Shown one piece after another: positions 21,781 to 32,644 of a stretch of 64,000 nucleotides of DNA. The notes below the pieces were generated by a model that saw nothing but the letters and a program-made list of their open reading frames with translations, was not told the DNA's origin and searched no databases. A program made the position numbers and the translations under genes. How positions within the stretch are numbered: position 1 is the first letter of the stretch; each line of letters starts with the position of its first letter. Origin of the DNA: Silurus meridionalis (lineage: Eukaryota > Chordata > Actinopteri > Siluriformes > Siluridae); assembly GCF_014805685.1 (NCBI RefSeq), contig NC_060886.1, forward strand, positions 18,680,108 to 18,744,107, given 5' to 3'.

Positions 21781-24070
21781 AAAATATCTGAGACATTTAA
21801 GGAATTAATGCATTCTTATTTAACACATATTGTGAGCTGCGTTTCATTAGAGGTGAGTTAGTTCTATTAAAAGGCATATGACCTTTCACATTTACCCCCT
21901 ACTTACAGAAATTACATACACGTTTGAGTCACAGAGAAGTTAACGGGATTACTAGTGACAATTAAACACAGACATACTTTGCTCCCATGGTTCTTCTTCT
22001 TCCCCATGGCATTTAATCCTAAAGACCTACTAGAGATCCTAAAGAACAATAGAGATATATAGCAAGCTGGACATAAGAAGTTTACAAGAAAGTTAGCTTG
22101 TGACATACAATGCAACGACATCTCCAATTATATAATTTATGGGATTTTTTTTAATACTTAATAATATTCTTATTGTGGTACATGCATGATGCTGCTGTGG
22201 TTATGGAAAATATTTACAACATAAATTTCATGAATGAATGAATTTTCCTCACATACTATTTTTTTACTTCCTTGTATGTAAAGTAGCCACACAAGTCCAT
22301 ATACACAAATGTAAACCTTTAGAGCTGTAAAGTTATCAGGGCTTAAACTAGATGTAGTATGCAGATGCCCTATACCTTTCATAGTGCAATTTATCTGGAA
22401 ACAATACAGTGTAATTTATATGTTATTATAATACGTTTTTCACAAATATATGATGGAAATGTGATTGAAACAAGTTCCACTTGGTTGGTGAGGCGAAGAT
22501 TCCTCATTTGTCAGTTTTGGCATCAAAGTGATATTGAAATATAATCTAATTTTTTTGCTGTCAGAAATATCCAATAAAGTTAACTTAGTAACATAAAGCA
22601 ACATTTAGCTGTAATAATCAAATGTGTATACACCACTTATTATAACAGCTTTTAATGGATGAATTTGTTTTGAAGTTTATAACGACTTTCTTCCAAAAAT
22701 AACTTATCTGCAATATTTCACACCAACATGTGGGTGGGAAAATATTTCAGACACATCAGTACTAGACTTCAGTATTATTTTTGGTGTATTTGTACTTTTT
22801 GTTGGGTTACAGAGCATTCAGATGAATATTTAATAACTTGCTATGGAATTTTGGGCCAGAAAGTTTATGAATAAGTTCTTTTTTCGTTGCTTTTTCTATC
22901 TCAGTAATTAGAAAATTTTTAAGCTCTAAATTAATGAATTCAGTATCCAAGTTTTTAAAGCGCACTTTACTCATGGCTGCTTGCAAAGAACCATGCTATT
23001 GAAAAAAATACATGAAAAGGTGGGAATATTAGGTTTTAAGTAAACCAGTCATGATCTTTCCTTTAAACTTACTCCACAGAAGAAATGGCCTGTTGAAACC
23101 GGCCTTCATGCAGGTTCACAGATGGGCCTCATGGTGTGGTTCATGGTGTGGCCTCCTTCAGGTGGGCCTGTTCAGGCACTAAGGTGAGAAAGTTTTAGCC
23201 CTAAATGGCCCCCTGTGGCCCTCAGGTTTTCCTCTCTCACCTGGGGCAAAAGTGGCCCTGTGTGTGAGGTCTACCAGGTGTGCATTGTGGCACATTTGTC
23301 CTCTGGGCTTCACTGTACCTCTGGCCACATGACACACATACATACACACAACCACACACACACAATCTCAACTGCTCTGAGCCACAGGTCAAACACAAAG
23401 GTATGCAAGACCAGCTGGCAACTCCCTGTTCCTCTGAGCACTAAGGCCAGCAAGGCTTAAACAGCTTCCACCCTGTCTTTCCTACTTTCTCTCTTTCTCC
23501 CTTTTGGCCAAAACCACATAACTGAGCAATATGGGAATTCAATAAATGCAGTATGTTACCATTTATACCTCTTGAGAGGAAAACAGTTGCTTTTATGCAA
23601 ATAAAAGATGCATGTGTAAACACTTGAAACATTTACATGTAGCAAAATGCTTGATGCTCTATTAACACAAAGACTGACAAAAACAAAAAAAGCTATGATT
23701 TAACCCACATTAGTAAAACCTATATACAATGATAATGCAAGCCATTGACCACTTCATTACTTGCAGCATTAAAGATGTATGTTTAATTATAAGATTACAA
23801 TTGTCATTATATCATTGTCTAATTACAAGTTCAAGTAAGCTATATAGTTAACTAACATCACTTTTACTTTATGCTGTGTGGCATAAGGCCAAAATTAGCA
23901 GCTCTGTTCTTTTCTCAGAGAATTGGTCTACTTTTCACTTGCTGGGAAGGATTTTCTTTTGGGGTTTAGGCATTATGCATACATTAGATTACTTATAGAA
24001 ATATTTTGCAAACCAAATAAGTGCACTGTTTTATATGTAGGGCTTTGGTGCTAATTTAGAATGACCAGTA
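21781..24070. other. Unique noncoding DNA with a GC-richer patch at 23090-23340
   Basis: Mostly AT-rich without recognisable elements. The patch 23090-23340 is notably C/G-rich but CpG-poor, with an 11-bp direct repeat (catggtgtggt / catggtgtggc) and several GGCC and CACCTG-type words. It may be an old unidentified repeat. Confidence 0.45.
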
Positions 24071-24084
24071 AGCAGGATTTGTCA
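24071..24084. repeat. SINE target-site duplication, left copy
   Basis: AGCAGGATTTGTCA, identical to the copy at 24322-24335 on the other side of the SINE. Confidence 0.93.
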
Positions 24085-24321
24085 GTTCCTTGGTGGTCTA
24101 ATGGTTAGGATGCGGCACTCTCACCACTGCGGCCCGGGTTCGATCCTTGGTCAGGGAACCAACCCCAGCCATTAGGGTGGCACAAGCCTTAGTGCCAGTC
24201 CCAAGCCCGGATAAATGGGGAGGGTTGCGTTAGGAAGGGCATCCAGCGTAAAAATGTGCCAAATCAAACATGTGGATGGTTCGCTGTGGCGACCCCTAAT
24301 GGGAGAAGCTGAAAGAAAGTG
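24085..24321 (+). mobile_element. tRNA-Glu-derived SINE, near intact
   Basis: The 237-bp body starts with a tRNA-Glu-like head (about 24086-24160). An A-box (tggtctaatgg) and a B-box (ggttcgatcc) form the internal RNA polymerase III promoter. The tRNA-unrelated body contains gggttgcgttaggaagggcat. The tail is LINE-type, ctgtggcgacccctaatggg then agaagctgaaag, presumably used to borrow a partner LINE's reverse transcriptase. Perfect 14-bp duplications flank it, the sign of target-primed insertion with little later decay. The anticodon triplet CTC is still readable at 24120-24122. Confidence 0.92.
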
Positions 24322-24335
24322 AGCAGGATTTGTCA
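24322..24335. repeat. SINE target-site duplication, right copy
   Basis: Exact 14-bp match to 24071-24084, directly after the SINE tail. Confidence 0.93.
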
Positions 24336-25109
24336 CCCAGATCTGTTAACCCTGCACCAGGTCACTTTAACTGGTCAAACTGAAACAGAGCAGATCTTGT
24401 TGACCATTATTATGTTATTTTTCAGCTTTAGTCCATTGAATAAATTACCTAGACACCAATAAGTCTTTAAGACTGCCTAAAATGTATTGTTTTCTTAAAA
24501 TGTCTATTATGTAGCATTACTATTAGTGGTTACAATTTTGTACCAGCTGGTGAAAATGGTATCAGCTGGGAGCTAATTCAAATTAGTTCCTTGAATAACT
24601 ATTAAAGTTTTTATTTAGGTGCCTACTAAAGTGCATTGCATAAGTATTAAGCTATGTTCATAAAGTTTCCAAAGCAGAATAGGATTGAGATACTAGTATT
24701 TACAGGTGCAACTTAGTATGAAGGACTGTGAAACTTCACAAAAAGTAGGGTCAGTGGTGGAACCATGTTCTAAGCCAAATGTGATCTTTCAATTGAAGCA
24801 GACTTATAATGGGTAATCATTTATTGATATTTATAAGCAAATAACACATCATTCTAGTCAGGCAAAAATAAATGCAGCAGAAAAATGGAAAGATCCACCC
24901 ACATGCCCACTCCCACACGGTTCCAACCATTCTGGGTTGAAATGATCATGCACTTTCCTCGTTACAGTACAAAAGCTTTTTGTCTACTCCAATTACTGAT
25001 GTCAGAGGGCTGATTCTGAGGGTTGCGATCTCTCTGGCTTTTAATCTGTAAGATAAAATATCCTTGCTTCATTAGCATGTGTTTCTCCCTCTCCCTGTAG
25101 ACTGAGCAT

Positions 25110-25110
<1 letters not shown>
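24336..25110. other. Unique noncoding DNA
   Basis: AT-rich; no gene or element recognised. Confidence 0.5.

Positions 25111-25188
<78 letters not shown>
25111..25188. repeat. (CT)n(CA)n compound microsatellite
   Basis: About 18 CT units pass directly into about 21 CA units. The antisense frame is a Val-Cys and Arg-Glu repeat with no coding meaning. Confidence 0.97.
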
Positions 25189-25189
<1 letters not shown>

Positions 25190-26972
25190 TGGGCCATTAA
25201 GGACTCACATTAATGATGCATAATTAGCATATGATGACAAATAATAACGATGCACTGTATTCAGTGTAATGGGGGCTGGGGCAATAACATGGCATCTACT
25301 GTTCACCCCTACATAACGCCCACTTTATTTATGTCTCAGAATGAGGTGGCTGTGGAGAAGGAGAAACGGGCTAAAGCACCATCTACGTGCATAAATTATT
25401 CAAATGCACAGTTATTTATAAGAAGCAACATTATCCCAACATTGTGAAGTCAATGTAATTTATGTTAGGTTAATCTAATAAAGAAAATTGTTCCAACACC
25501 TGATAAAGATAATAATGAAAATAGGGCATACTAATTAAACATTTCTTAGACATTTCTGCTCTAAATTATTGCAGGTTGTAAATCAAAATGTAGGCCGATG
25601 AGGTATTTGTAAAGCATGTTCATAATAGTCAAGTCTTTAAAGATATATTTTATCCACTAAAATGTTACTGTTCTGCTCACCGGATCTAAAGCGTAGCCCA
25701 CTGATCAATTACTGTGCAGACTTCTAAACAATCAGAATTTGTGTCCTGTCCGTCCATTACTGTAACAAACAGGCTCAGCTGTGGTCATCAGACAGAAGAA
25801 AAAAAGACAATTACAGAGCCCAAGTGTGTTTACTTCACATTCATAATGCAACACTTTCATACACACCTATACAGACAGTTAGACCTGTCTCAACTTCTCA
25901 CTCTTATTGTCCATCACAGCACAGACAAGCACATACACCTCACCAATTACATTTAAACAAACACACACTCTGTCTGAACTTTACTTTGTTACCTTTTGTG
26001 TGGAGGATGGAGAAATGAGCTAGAGATGGACGGGGGTAAACTAATGACAACACCTCAGATAGAGGGACGGAATAAATCCATTAATAAAATAGAGACGAGT
26101 GGGTGTTGCTTTAGCAAAGTGCAAGAATAAAAAGAGGATACATTTTATATCACATAGGGGGAAAGTTTGTAGAAAACTTTCGAAAAAATATTAGTGTTAA
26201 TTTAGATGCAAGATAGTTGAGGCTGAAAAAAAACTGAAATGTTCAGTTTACGTTTGCATTCACATATTTTCAAGGAAACATTTTTGGAGAAGAATAACTG
26301 AAAATGCAGGGATTTCTTTCCTGAATGTTTTTTTTCATATTAGACAAGACTTTTTTTTTATCTACTAAAATCCATCATGGAAATATAATAAATTCTCTCC
26401 TATACTGAACATTGTACTAATATTTTATTTTTACATTTAAATTATCTGATCCTTGATTTGTCTATAATATTAAGTTGTATTGCTTGCTTTGCCTAAATAG
26501 GCTAAAATAATTGTTCTTATGATCTGTGATCACAATCCGAGTTGTCAAGAAGTGGAAAACGGTCACTATAAAATATTAAAACCTTTAATCATAAAAATGT
26601 CACTATATGACCTTGGTCTAAGTAAGTTCTTATTATGATCTTGTCTGTTTGTAAATATTTTCATTTATTCAGTGGACTTCAACACTTATCTATCACAGAA
26701 CATATTACATTTAATGAACTGGATAATTAAAAAACAACCAATACATATTTTACTGTTCTCACCACTAACTATGCTGATAAATATGTGGTTTAAAAACACT
26801 AGCAGGATATGCATGCTGGCCAGCACCTAATAAACCCTGTGGTATAGTAAGTACCTACTACCTTGTATTTAATAAGTAATTTTAAAACAATTATAGGAAT
26901 TTAATTAAATAGTGACAGGTGTGTACTGCAGCATCTTTTACCACAATGCAAATATAAGCTTATAGTTTAGAA

Positions 26973-26973
<1 letters not shown>
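25189..26973. other. AT-rich noncoding DNA
   Basis: The stretch 25189-25290 has TTAATGATGCATAATTAGCATATG and could be constrained. The remainder is AT-rich filler with no frames or transposon matches. Confidence 0.45.
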
Positions 26974-27063
<90 letters not shown>

Positions 27064-27066
27064 TTA

Positions 27067-27113
<47 letters not shown>
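26974..27113. repeat. (TATC)n(TGTC)n compound microsatellite
   Basis: About 23 TATC units change to about 11 TGTC units after one TATT. Because TATC and TGTC differ by one base, the second block probably arose by mutation and expansion within the first. Confidence 0.97.
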
Positions 27114-27114
<1 letters not shown>

Positions 27115-27151
27115 GTGCAAAAAATAGAGCCAAAAAGTATACATTCTGTAT

Positions 27152-27165
27152 TATAATAATAATAA

Positions 27166-27196
<31 letters not shown>

Positions 27197-27235
27197 AAGA
27201 AGAAAAAGAAGAAGAAGAAGAAAGAAGAAGAGAAG
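27152..27235. repeat. (ATA)n(AGA)n microsatellite
   Basis: About five ATA units turn into about 20 AGA/AAG units with three interruptions. The + strand is entirely purine over about 68 bp. Confidence 0.96.
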
Positions 27236-27360
27236 GGGTAAATTTATTTATGCCATTTTACATTACACTCAAGGACACCTTTCATACAATAAAAATAAGA
27301 CAAATTAACAACGACAGTTTAAAATAATAAAACACTATACAACCATCTATACATATCTAG

Positions 27361-27673
27361 ACGAAGTAAATTCCACGGGTATGGGGCAGCATATCTAGTA
27401 GGAGTTGTAGGAGTTCTAGTGAGTGGTCGTGCAGCTGAGTTCTGCACCAGCTGTAAATTGTGTAAGAGTTTATTCTGAATAATATGTAATACAGTACAAT
27501 GTGCAAATTAAGAGGACTGTAAACAATAAGTGTACTTGTAAACATTATACACTACTGTATAGCAGCAGTTGGCAGCAGTTTAAAATGCTATAGATGTGGT
27601 TTGTGTTCAGAACAGTTCAGTTCACACAGTTGATTGAACGAGTGAATAAGTGTGTGTGTATGTGTGTGTGTTT

Positions 27674-27720
<47 letters not shown>
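27361..27720 (-). mobile_element. Probable LINE 3' region with GT and GA tracts
   Basis: On the minus strand this follows the ORF2 C-terminal remnant at 27725-28055. It has the short gtgcaaatt / gtaaacaat / cagcagttggcagcag words common in fish LINE 3' UTRs. It includes GT (27648-27671) and GA (27674-27721) tracts near the coding end. The left boundary is unclear. Confidence 0.4.
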
Positions 27721-27724
<4 letters not shown>

Positions 27725-28055
27725 GGAACATTTCAGTTCTGTTTGTTGACGAGCCTGATGGCTTGAGGAAAGAAAGTTTTACACAGTCTGGTTATGAGGG
27801 CCTGAATGCTTAGGTACTTCTTTCCTGATGGTTGGTGGGTGAAGAGTGTGTGAGGGGCATCCACAATGCTATTGGGTTTGCAGATGCAATGTGTGGTGTA
27901 AATGTCCAAAACAGATGGGAAAGAGACATCAATAATTTTCTCAGCGACTCTCACTGTCCTCTGTAGGATCTAGTGAGCCTTGTATGCAATTTCCATACCA
28001 GGCAGCGATGCAGCTGCTGAAGATGCTCTTGATAGTATATCTTCTGAATTACTGT
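27725..28055 (-). pseudogene. Decayed LINE ORF2 C-terminus
   Basis: On the minus strand, from high to low coordinates, one frame reads SIFSSCIAAWYGNCIQGSL. After a shift near 27970 another frame reads ILQRTVRVAEKIID, then SVLDIYTTHC, HTLFTHQPSGKKYLSIQAL and FFPQAIRLVN. This order (AWYGN, then RVV-like, then LQDIYTTRC-like, then HPLFTLLPSGKRYRSI-like, then FFPxAIRLLN) is the conserved C-terminal tail of a widespread fish non-LTR retrotransposon ORF2, just after the reverse transcriptase. The reverse transcriptase is absent upstream, so this is a 5'-truncated copy with at least one frameshift. It is not a host gene. Clade (L2/Rex-like) is uncertain. Confidence 0.8.
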
Positions 28056-28388
<333 letters not shown>

Positions 28389-28399
28389 TTCTATGTCTA

Positions 28400-28905
28400 A
28401 CAAAGACAAGCAAATTCTAAGTCAAATTTGAACTCATCAGACCAAAGAACAGTTTGTTCTGTGTGCTCTAATTTGAGATGAGGTAAATTGGTGATTTTTG
28501 AGGCTGGTAATTCTAATAAACTAATCCTCTGCAGCAAAGGTAGCACTTGGTCTTCCTTTCCTGGGCTGGTCCTCATGAGAACCTGTTTCATCATTGTTTG
28601 TGATGATTCTGGCAACTGCACTTGGAGATACATTTTAAGTTATTGAGGTTTTTCATATGATATCTTTTCTCTGTACTTAACTGAGTGTTTCTTGCAATAT
28701 TATGGATTTGTACAATAGTTGTAGCTATTGACTCTTTATCCACCCTTCCACTGCATAGGCCAACTGGTGGTCGAAAGCACATTAAGAAGCCAAGAAATGT
28801 GACAAGTGAACTCTTGACATAGCACACCTGTGAACTGAAAACCATTCAAGGTGACTACCTCGTGAATCTGATGAGAGAATGCCGTTAGTGTGCCAAGCTG
28901 TCAAT
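28400..28905 (-). pseudogene. Tc1-like transposase remnant, internally deleted
   Basis: Minus-strand frames keep N-terminal helix-turn-helix pieces (NTQLSTEKRYHMKNLNNLKC, consensus TAQISKEKRQSI... LKVSSSAV). A frameshift follows, then a clear run TMMKQVLMRTSPGKEDQVLP, then LLQRISLLELPASKI. After that about 60 or more residues are missing and the frame resumes at the start of the catalytic domain with VLWSDEFKF (consensus VLWSDESKFEIFGSN), whose D is one of the DDE metal ligands. Nothing beyond is present. Upstream noncoding matches (cacacctgtgaactgaaa, caaggtgactacctcgtgaa, gagagaatgccgttagtgtg) are the family's 5' region. Dead DNA transposon. Confidence 0.87.
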
Positions 28906-29795
28906 AAAACTGAATAATTTCCCTCTTAGACTAATAACTCCAGCTGTATGAGTTAATGATGAAGTCTAAATTGGTCATTCCACTTAATTTTTAATGTAGC
29001 TGTTTCATGTAAAATTGACAGTTGTGTGGCTAAAACACAAAATATGTTGTTTTTAGCATTTATATGACATTTTAACCTATAAATATATAGGTGGTCTTGG
29101 GAAGCAAAAAAAATGCATTTAATTTCTTTAAATTTAAATTTAAATGTAAATTTCAGTATCTGTCAACAATTTTTTTGTTTCAAATTCTCAAATTAATGTT
29201 TATATATTAAATTTTTTTGCTTTGCTCTAACTTACCATGCCAACATCTGCTCCAGGTTACCTGTTAGGGCTTGGTAGGAACAAATATAAATTAATGTTTC
29301 TTGTGATAATATTCAACACACATCACATCAGAATTATTGAGTATATTTTCATTACTGCATCTCAAGGATAAGTAATGTTTCTACTGACTGATATATTTAT
29401 GGGTCTTTTTTATTTGCTGTAAAACTACATTAACAATGAGACAGAATGAGTGTCAACTTAACCTGACTATGGGATCGGTCATAACACTGACATGCTTTAC
29501 TGTCTTAAAAACCCTGCAGGTAGTTTAAAGTAAGACATAATTTGTCAATCAATAATAAACAAAGTCTTTTATTGCAATGTAGCTTGAGGTAAAATGAGCA
29601 CAATTGTTTTTCCTACAGGTAGCGAAACATCGAGTCAAAACACAATCAATATATCAGTTGAGTAGGTGTTAGTACAGAGAAAAAACATGCCTGTGATCTT
29701 TAAATGAATATTTGGTTGCTTGCTTTGCTCTAGTTCTTTCTTACTCATACACTTTTAGTATACGATCCTTCACATGCCTGTTTACGGCCTCCATA
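28906..29795. other. AT-rich noncoding DNA
   Basis: No frames or repeats recognised beyond A/T runs. Confidence 0.5.
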
Positions 29796-30075
29796 ACTCA
29801 AATTGACTTGCTAATGTTAACTTTTATTCGGTTGCCATGGGTTACAGCGTGGTGCAGTTTGACAGTGGGGCTACAGACAGGGCTGATTAGTAGCAGGCAG
29901 CTCTGTCCATCTCTCGTGCATGGCTGAACCATCTGGCCATTTACTCGCTAATAAGCCCCTAATGGCCCAAATATTCACAGCCCTGTCACAGAGACATGGC
30001 AGAGTAGGCCTACATCTCTCAACTCCCTCTGACATGTTGCTTGTTTCACATCAAAACTCGTCATTTACAGGCAGA
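29796..30075. promoter_or_regulatory. Candidate conserved noncoding island
   Basis: Balanced composition with CpGs (tattcggttgcc, acagcgtgg, tctcgtgc, actcgctaataagcccc), GCTGATTAG and GGCCCAAATATTCACAG words. Two open frames overlap here but resemble no protein family. Role inferred. Confidence 0.3.
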
Positions 30076-31244
30076 GAGCTCAGAGGAGGTAAAAAGTTGA
30101 CCTAATCTACACGCTTAACACACACACACAAGGCTTTGTTATGTGCCAGACAGTCCGACTGCATGGTAATGCATTCATCCCTTCACTGCCTTTTCTCTCA
30201 TCTTTCCTTCTGTCCTTCTTTCTCTCTTTTCTTTATTTCCTTCTCTCCCTGTGCACTCATATGAGTGCTGTCAACATGAGTTTGATTATGCACACATCGA
30301 TTGCGTTTTTTCAAAAAGAGCGGATTATGCATGGTAGGAGAAAAAATGAGAAAAGAGAAAATTGAAGGGAATGGAGTGAGAGAAAAAGAAAACAGAAAAA
30401 GGCAGCATAAAAAGAAAAAATCTGTAAGACACTCACGTCTGCTCCTGTCATTTGTCACGCAACCATTGACTTTTTGCCATAAACATTTCCAGATGAACAG
30501 ATCCAGCTGGAATAGTAATTGGTGACATGCAACTTTAAGTTTAACCTTTGCTGAGACACTTGTGGCAACCAATTAACTAGCCACTGAATAAAAAATATCC
30601 CCAATTATCTGTCTCATTACTGCTTTATGGGCCTGCATGCAGAGGACCTGAGAAGACATACACTGAAAACAAAGGATTCCCTGTAGGCTTTTAATGACTA
30701 TGATCAACTATTAAACTGATATCATTGTACTCATATGTACTACAAAGTATATAAATTCATCTGCATAAATATAAAGATAAGATATTATATATCTGCACTT
30801 TGTAAATTGGCTTTGCACAGAATAAAGTAATCAAGGAAAATTATCAGGAAAGGGTCACATAAACATATCCTCTGTTCACTTTCCATTGATTAGCTATATG
30901 GGTGGTAAATTCACAGCATTTGATGAAACAAGTTATCATTACTTGATAAGCAAGTGAATACGTTTTAACACTCTAATTAGCTTTCCCAGACAGAGGGAAT
31001 GTATGCTTAACTTCCTGCCTATCATTCTGCCAACCCTCCATCTGCCAACTTCAGCACTTGCAAGGAAAATGGAGAAATGTTGAGTCTTCCACTAGACACG
31101 TGGGATAAGCCAGCTTGGCTGAGTTCACCTGGGGTGAAGAGATGAGAGGTGATGCAAGAAGCAGAGGCAAAGAAATAAGAGGAGATTCATACGTGTCTTA
31201 TCTGCCTTAAAGCAGCAAGATGGTGGTGGTGAAAGATTTACTGT

Positions 31245-31248
<4 letters not shown>
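30076..31248. other. Unique noncoding DNA
   Basis: Pyrimidine-rich 30186-30250 is followed by purine-rich 30335-30420. The rest has no recognisable feature. Confidence 0.45.

Positions 31249-31292
<44 letters not shown>
31249..31292. repeat. (CA)n microsatellite
   Basis: A pure CA tract of about 22 units, just left of the hAT nest. Confidence 0.97.
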
Positions 31293-31295
<3 letters not shown>

Positions 31296-31438
31296 TTAAA
31301 GTATCTAATCCACTTATCATTATTCCACTGCCTTAACTCATAGAAGTGTGATTATGGCTGCAGAAAGTCTGATTTGTGTTCTTCCATCACTCATATCAAC
31401 CTTGATAGCCTGTGTCAGAGATTTACTGTAGGAACTTC

Positions 31439-31700
31439 CAGTGGTGGACAGTAACAAAGTAAATGTAATTTGTTACTGTACTTTTACTTTTTTTTTGCGT
31501 ATCTGTGGTTTACTCATTTATTTCCGTTTGGGGAGACTTATACTTTAACTTCACTATATTTTAAAGTCAAATATCTTTTTACTCAAAATCGGTCGTTCCT
31601 TTTTATTTATAAGCGGATAAAAACTTAACTGGCCAAACACGCAGTACAAATTAGAGTAAAGCGCGCGCTCTGTTTTAAACTTGTTTTGATTGCCGCTTGG
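31439..31700 (+). mobile_element. hAT element, left end
   Basis: Starts with cagtggtggacagtaacaaa and gtaaatgtaatttgttactg, then repeated TACTTTTACTT-type words, the hallmark of an abundant fish hAT family. The matching right-half texture reappears at about 32515-32644. The intervening 31701-32514 either belongs to it or is a second insertion. The extreme right terminal repeat was not found. Confidence 0.65.
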
Positions 31701-32070
31701 CAGTGGTGGAAATAGGCGGCATGGGCACCGACCAGGGCGGCATCTTGACGGGTGGCGGCACGTGGGGGTCTACGCAAAAACAAAGAAAGAAAAAAAAATC
31801 GATCGTTTGTTTTGTTGTTTACACGGTCGCGTCAGTGATGATGTCATGTCACGGTCAATGTTTCTGGTCGGAACTCGGAGTGTGCACCCACCGCTCGGAG
31901 AAGTTCCCTCACTCATACACTCAGAAAGGTGAGCTGAGGGTTGGTGACGTCACGTCAGTAATGAGAGCTGAATCCAAATTAAAATATAAATGACAAAATA
32001 AATCTTCAGGAGCCCAATTCAGAAAAAGAGGAAAGAAGCAGGGGGAAACGTGCAAAAGATAAAGGTGTGT
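31701..32070 (+). pseudogene. Second hAT left end with transposase exon remnant
   Basis: A new hAT-type terminus (cagtggtggaaataggcggc) begins at 31701, followed by GGGCACCGACCAGGGCGGCA. At about 32007-32063 one frame reads NKSSGAQFRKRGKKQGETCK and then stops. Vertebrate hAT transposases of the ZMYM1-like/TTF-zinc-finger type carry SGAQFRKRRKEEEEKRAKD near the N-terminus, often at an exon end. Here AAAGGTGTGT follows, resembling a splice donor. Upstream the frame has a stop 3 codons before N. The rest of the transposase (DDE and dimerisation regions) is absent. Confidence 0.6.
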
Positions 32071-32514
32071 ATGCAGCGCTATCACTAATTATGAGATAGT
32101 ATAAGCTAATGCATTTAATGAAATAGGCTAATAACTGTATATCACTTAGATTGTGCTGTGTTGCTTACTATAATAATATTTATTTCAGCTGCATAACATT
32201 ATAATTTATAGTATGTAGTTTATCATAATGTGTGTAGCTTGCCAACAAAACAATTACTGCCCAACTAGTCTAGTTGGATTGTAGTTACACTAGCACTTAT
32301 ACATTTTTGTTGGATTATTTTTTTAAGTCATTGAAAAGAAGGTTTTAGACTCATGATAATTTTAATAGATATCAATCAGTGGTAAATTCATTAATTTCAT
32401 TCTATTATTAGATTGGTGTGCTGAGAATAACATTAGAGTCTTTTTACATAAACTCAATTGATTAAGCAAGAGGACTATAGACAAGAGGATAATATGATAT
32501 TATAGTTACAATAA
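32071..32514. other. AT-rich DNA inside the hAT nest
   Basis: No coding match. Probably internal hAT sequence, but unassigned. Confidence 0.35.
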
Positions 32515-32644
32515 ATCATAGGACTTGAATACTTAACTACATTTGAAGGCAAATACTTTTATACTTCTACTCAAGTGAAAGTTTAAAGGAAGCACTTTTA
32601 CTTTTACTGGTGTAATATTTTACCAACTGCATCTCTCTTGATAT
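32515..32644 (+). mobile_element. hAT element, right-half remnant
   Basis: Gaatacttaactacatttga, cttttatacttctactcaag and cttttacttttactggtgta match the right half of the fish hAT family whose left end is at 31439. It stops where the next hAT (32645) is inserted, so the outer terminal repeat appears lost or displaced. Confidence 0.6.
32637..32644. repeat. hAT target-site duplication, left copy
   Basis: CTTGATAT; the copy after the element is CTTGGTAT, a 7/8 match. Eight bases is the diagnostic hAT duplication length. Confidence 0.8.

Noticed and set aside
24086..24160. Functional tRNA-Glu (CTC) gene
   Set aside because: The cloverleaf is close, but the anticodon stem has mismatches and the sequence continues into a SINE body and LINE-type tail flanked by target duplications. 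It is a SINE head.
26974..27113. CRISPR-like array
   Set aside because: Tandem tetranucleotides with no spacers, in a eukaryotic genome.
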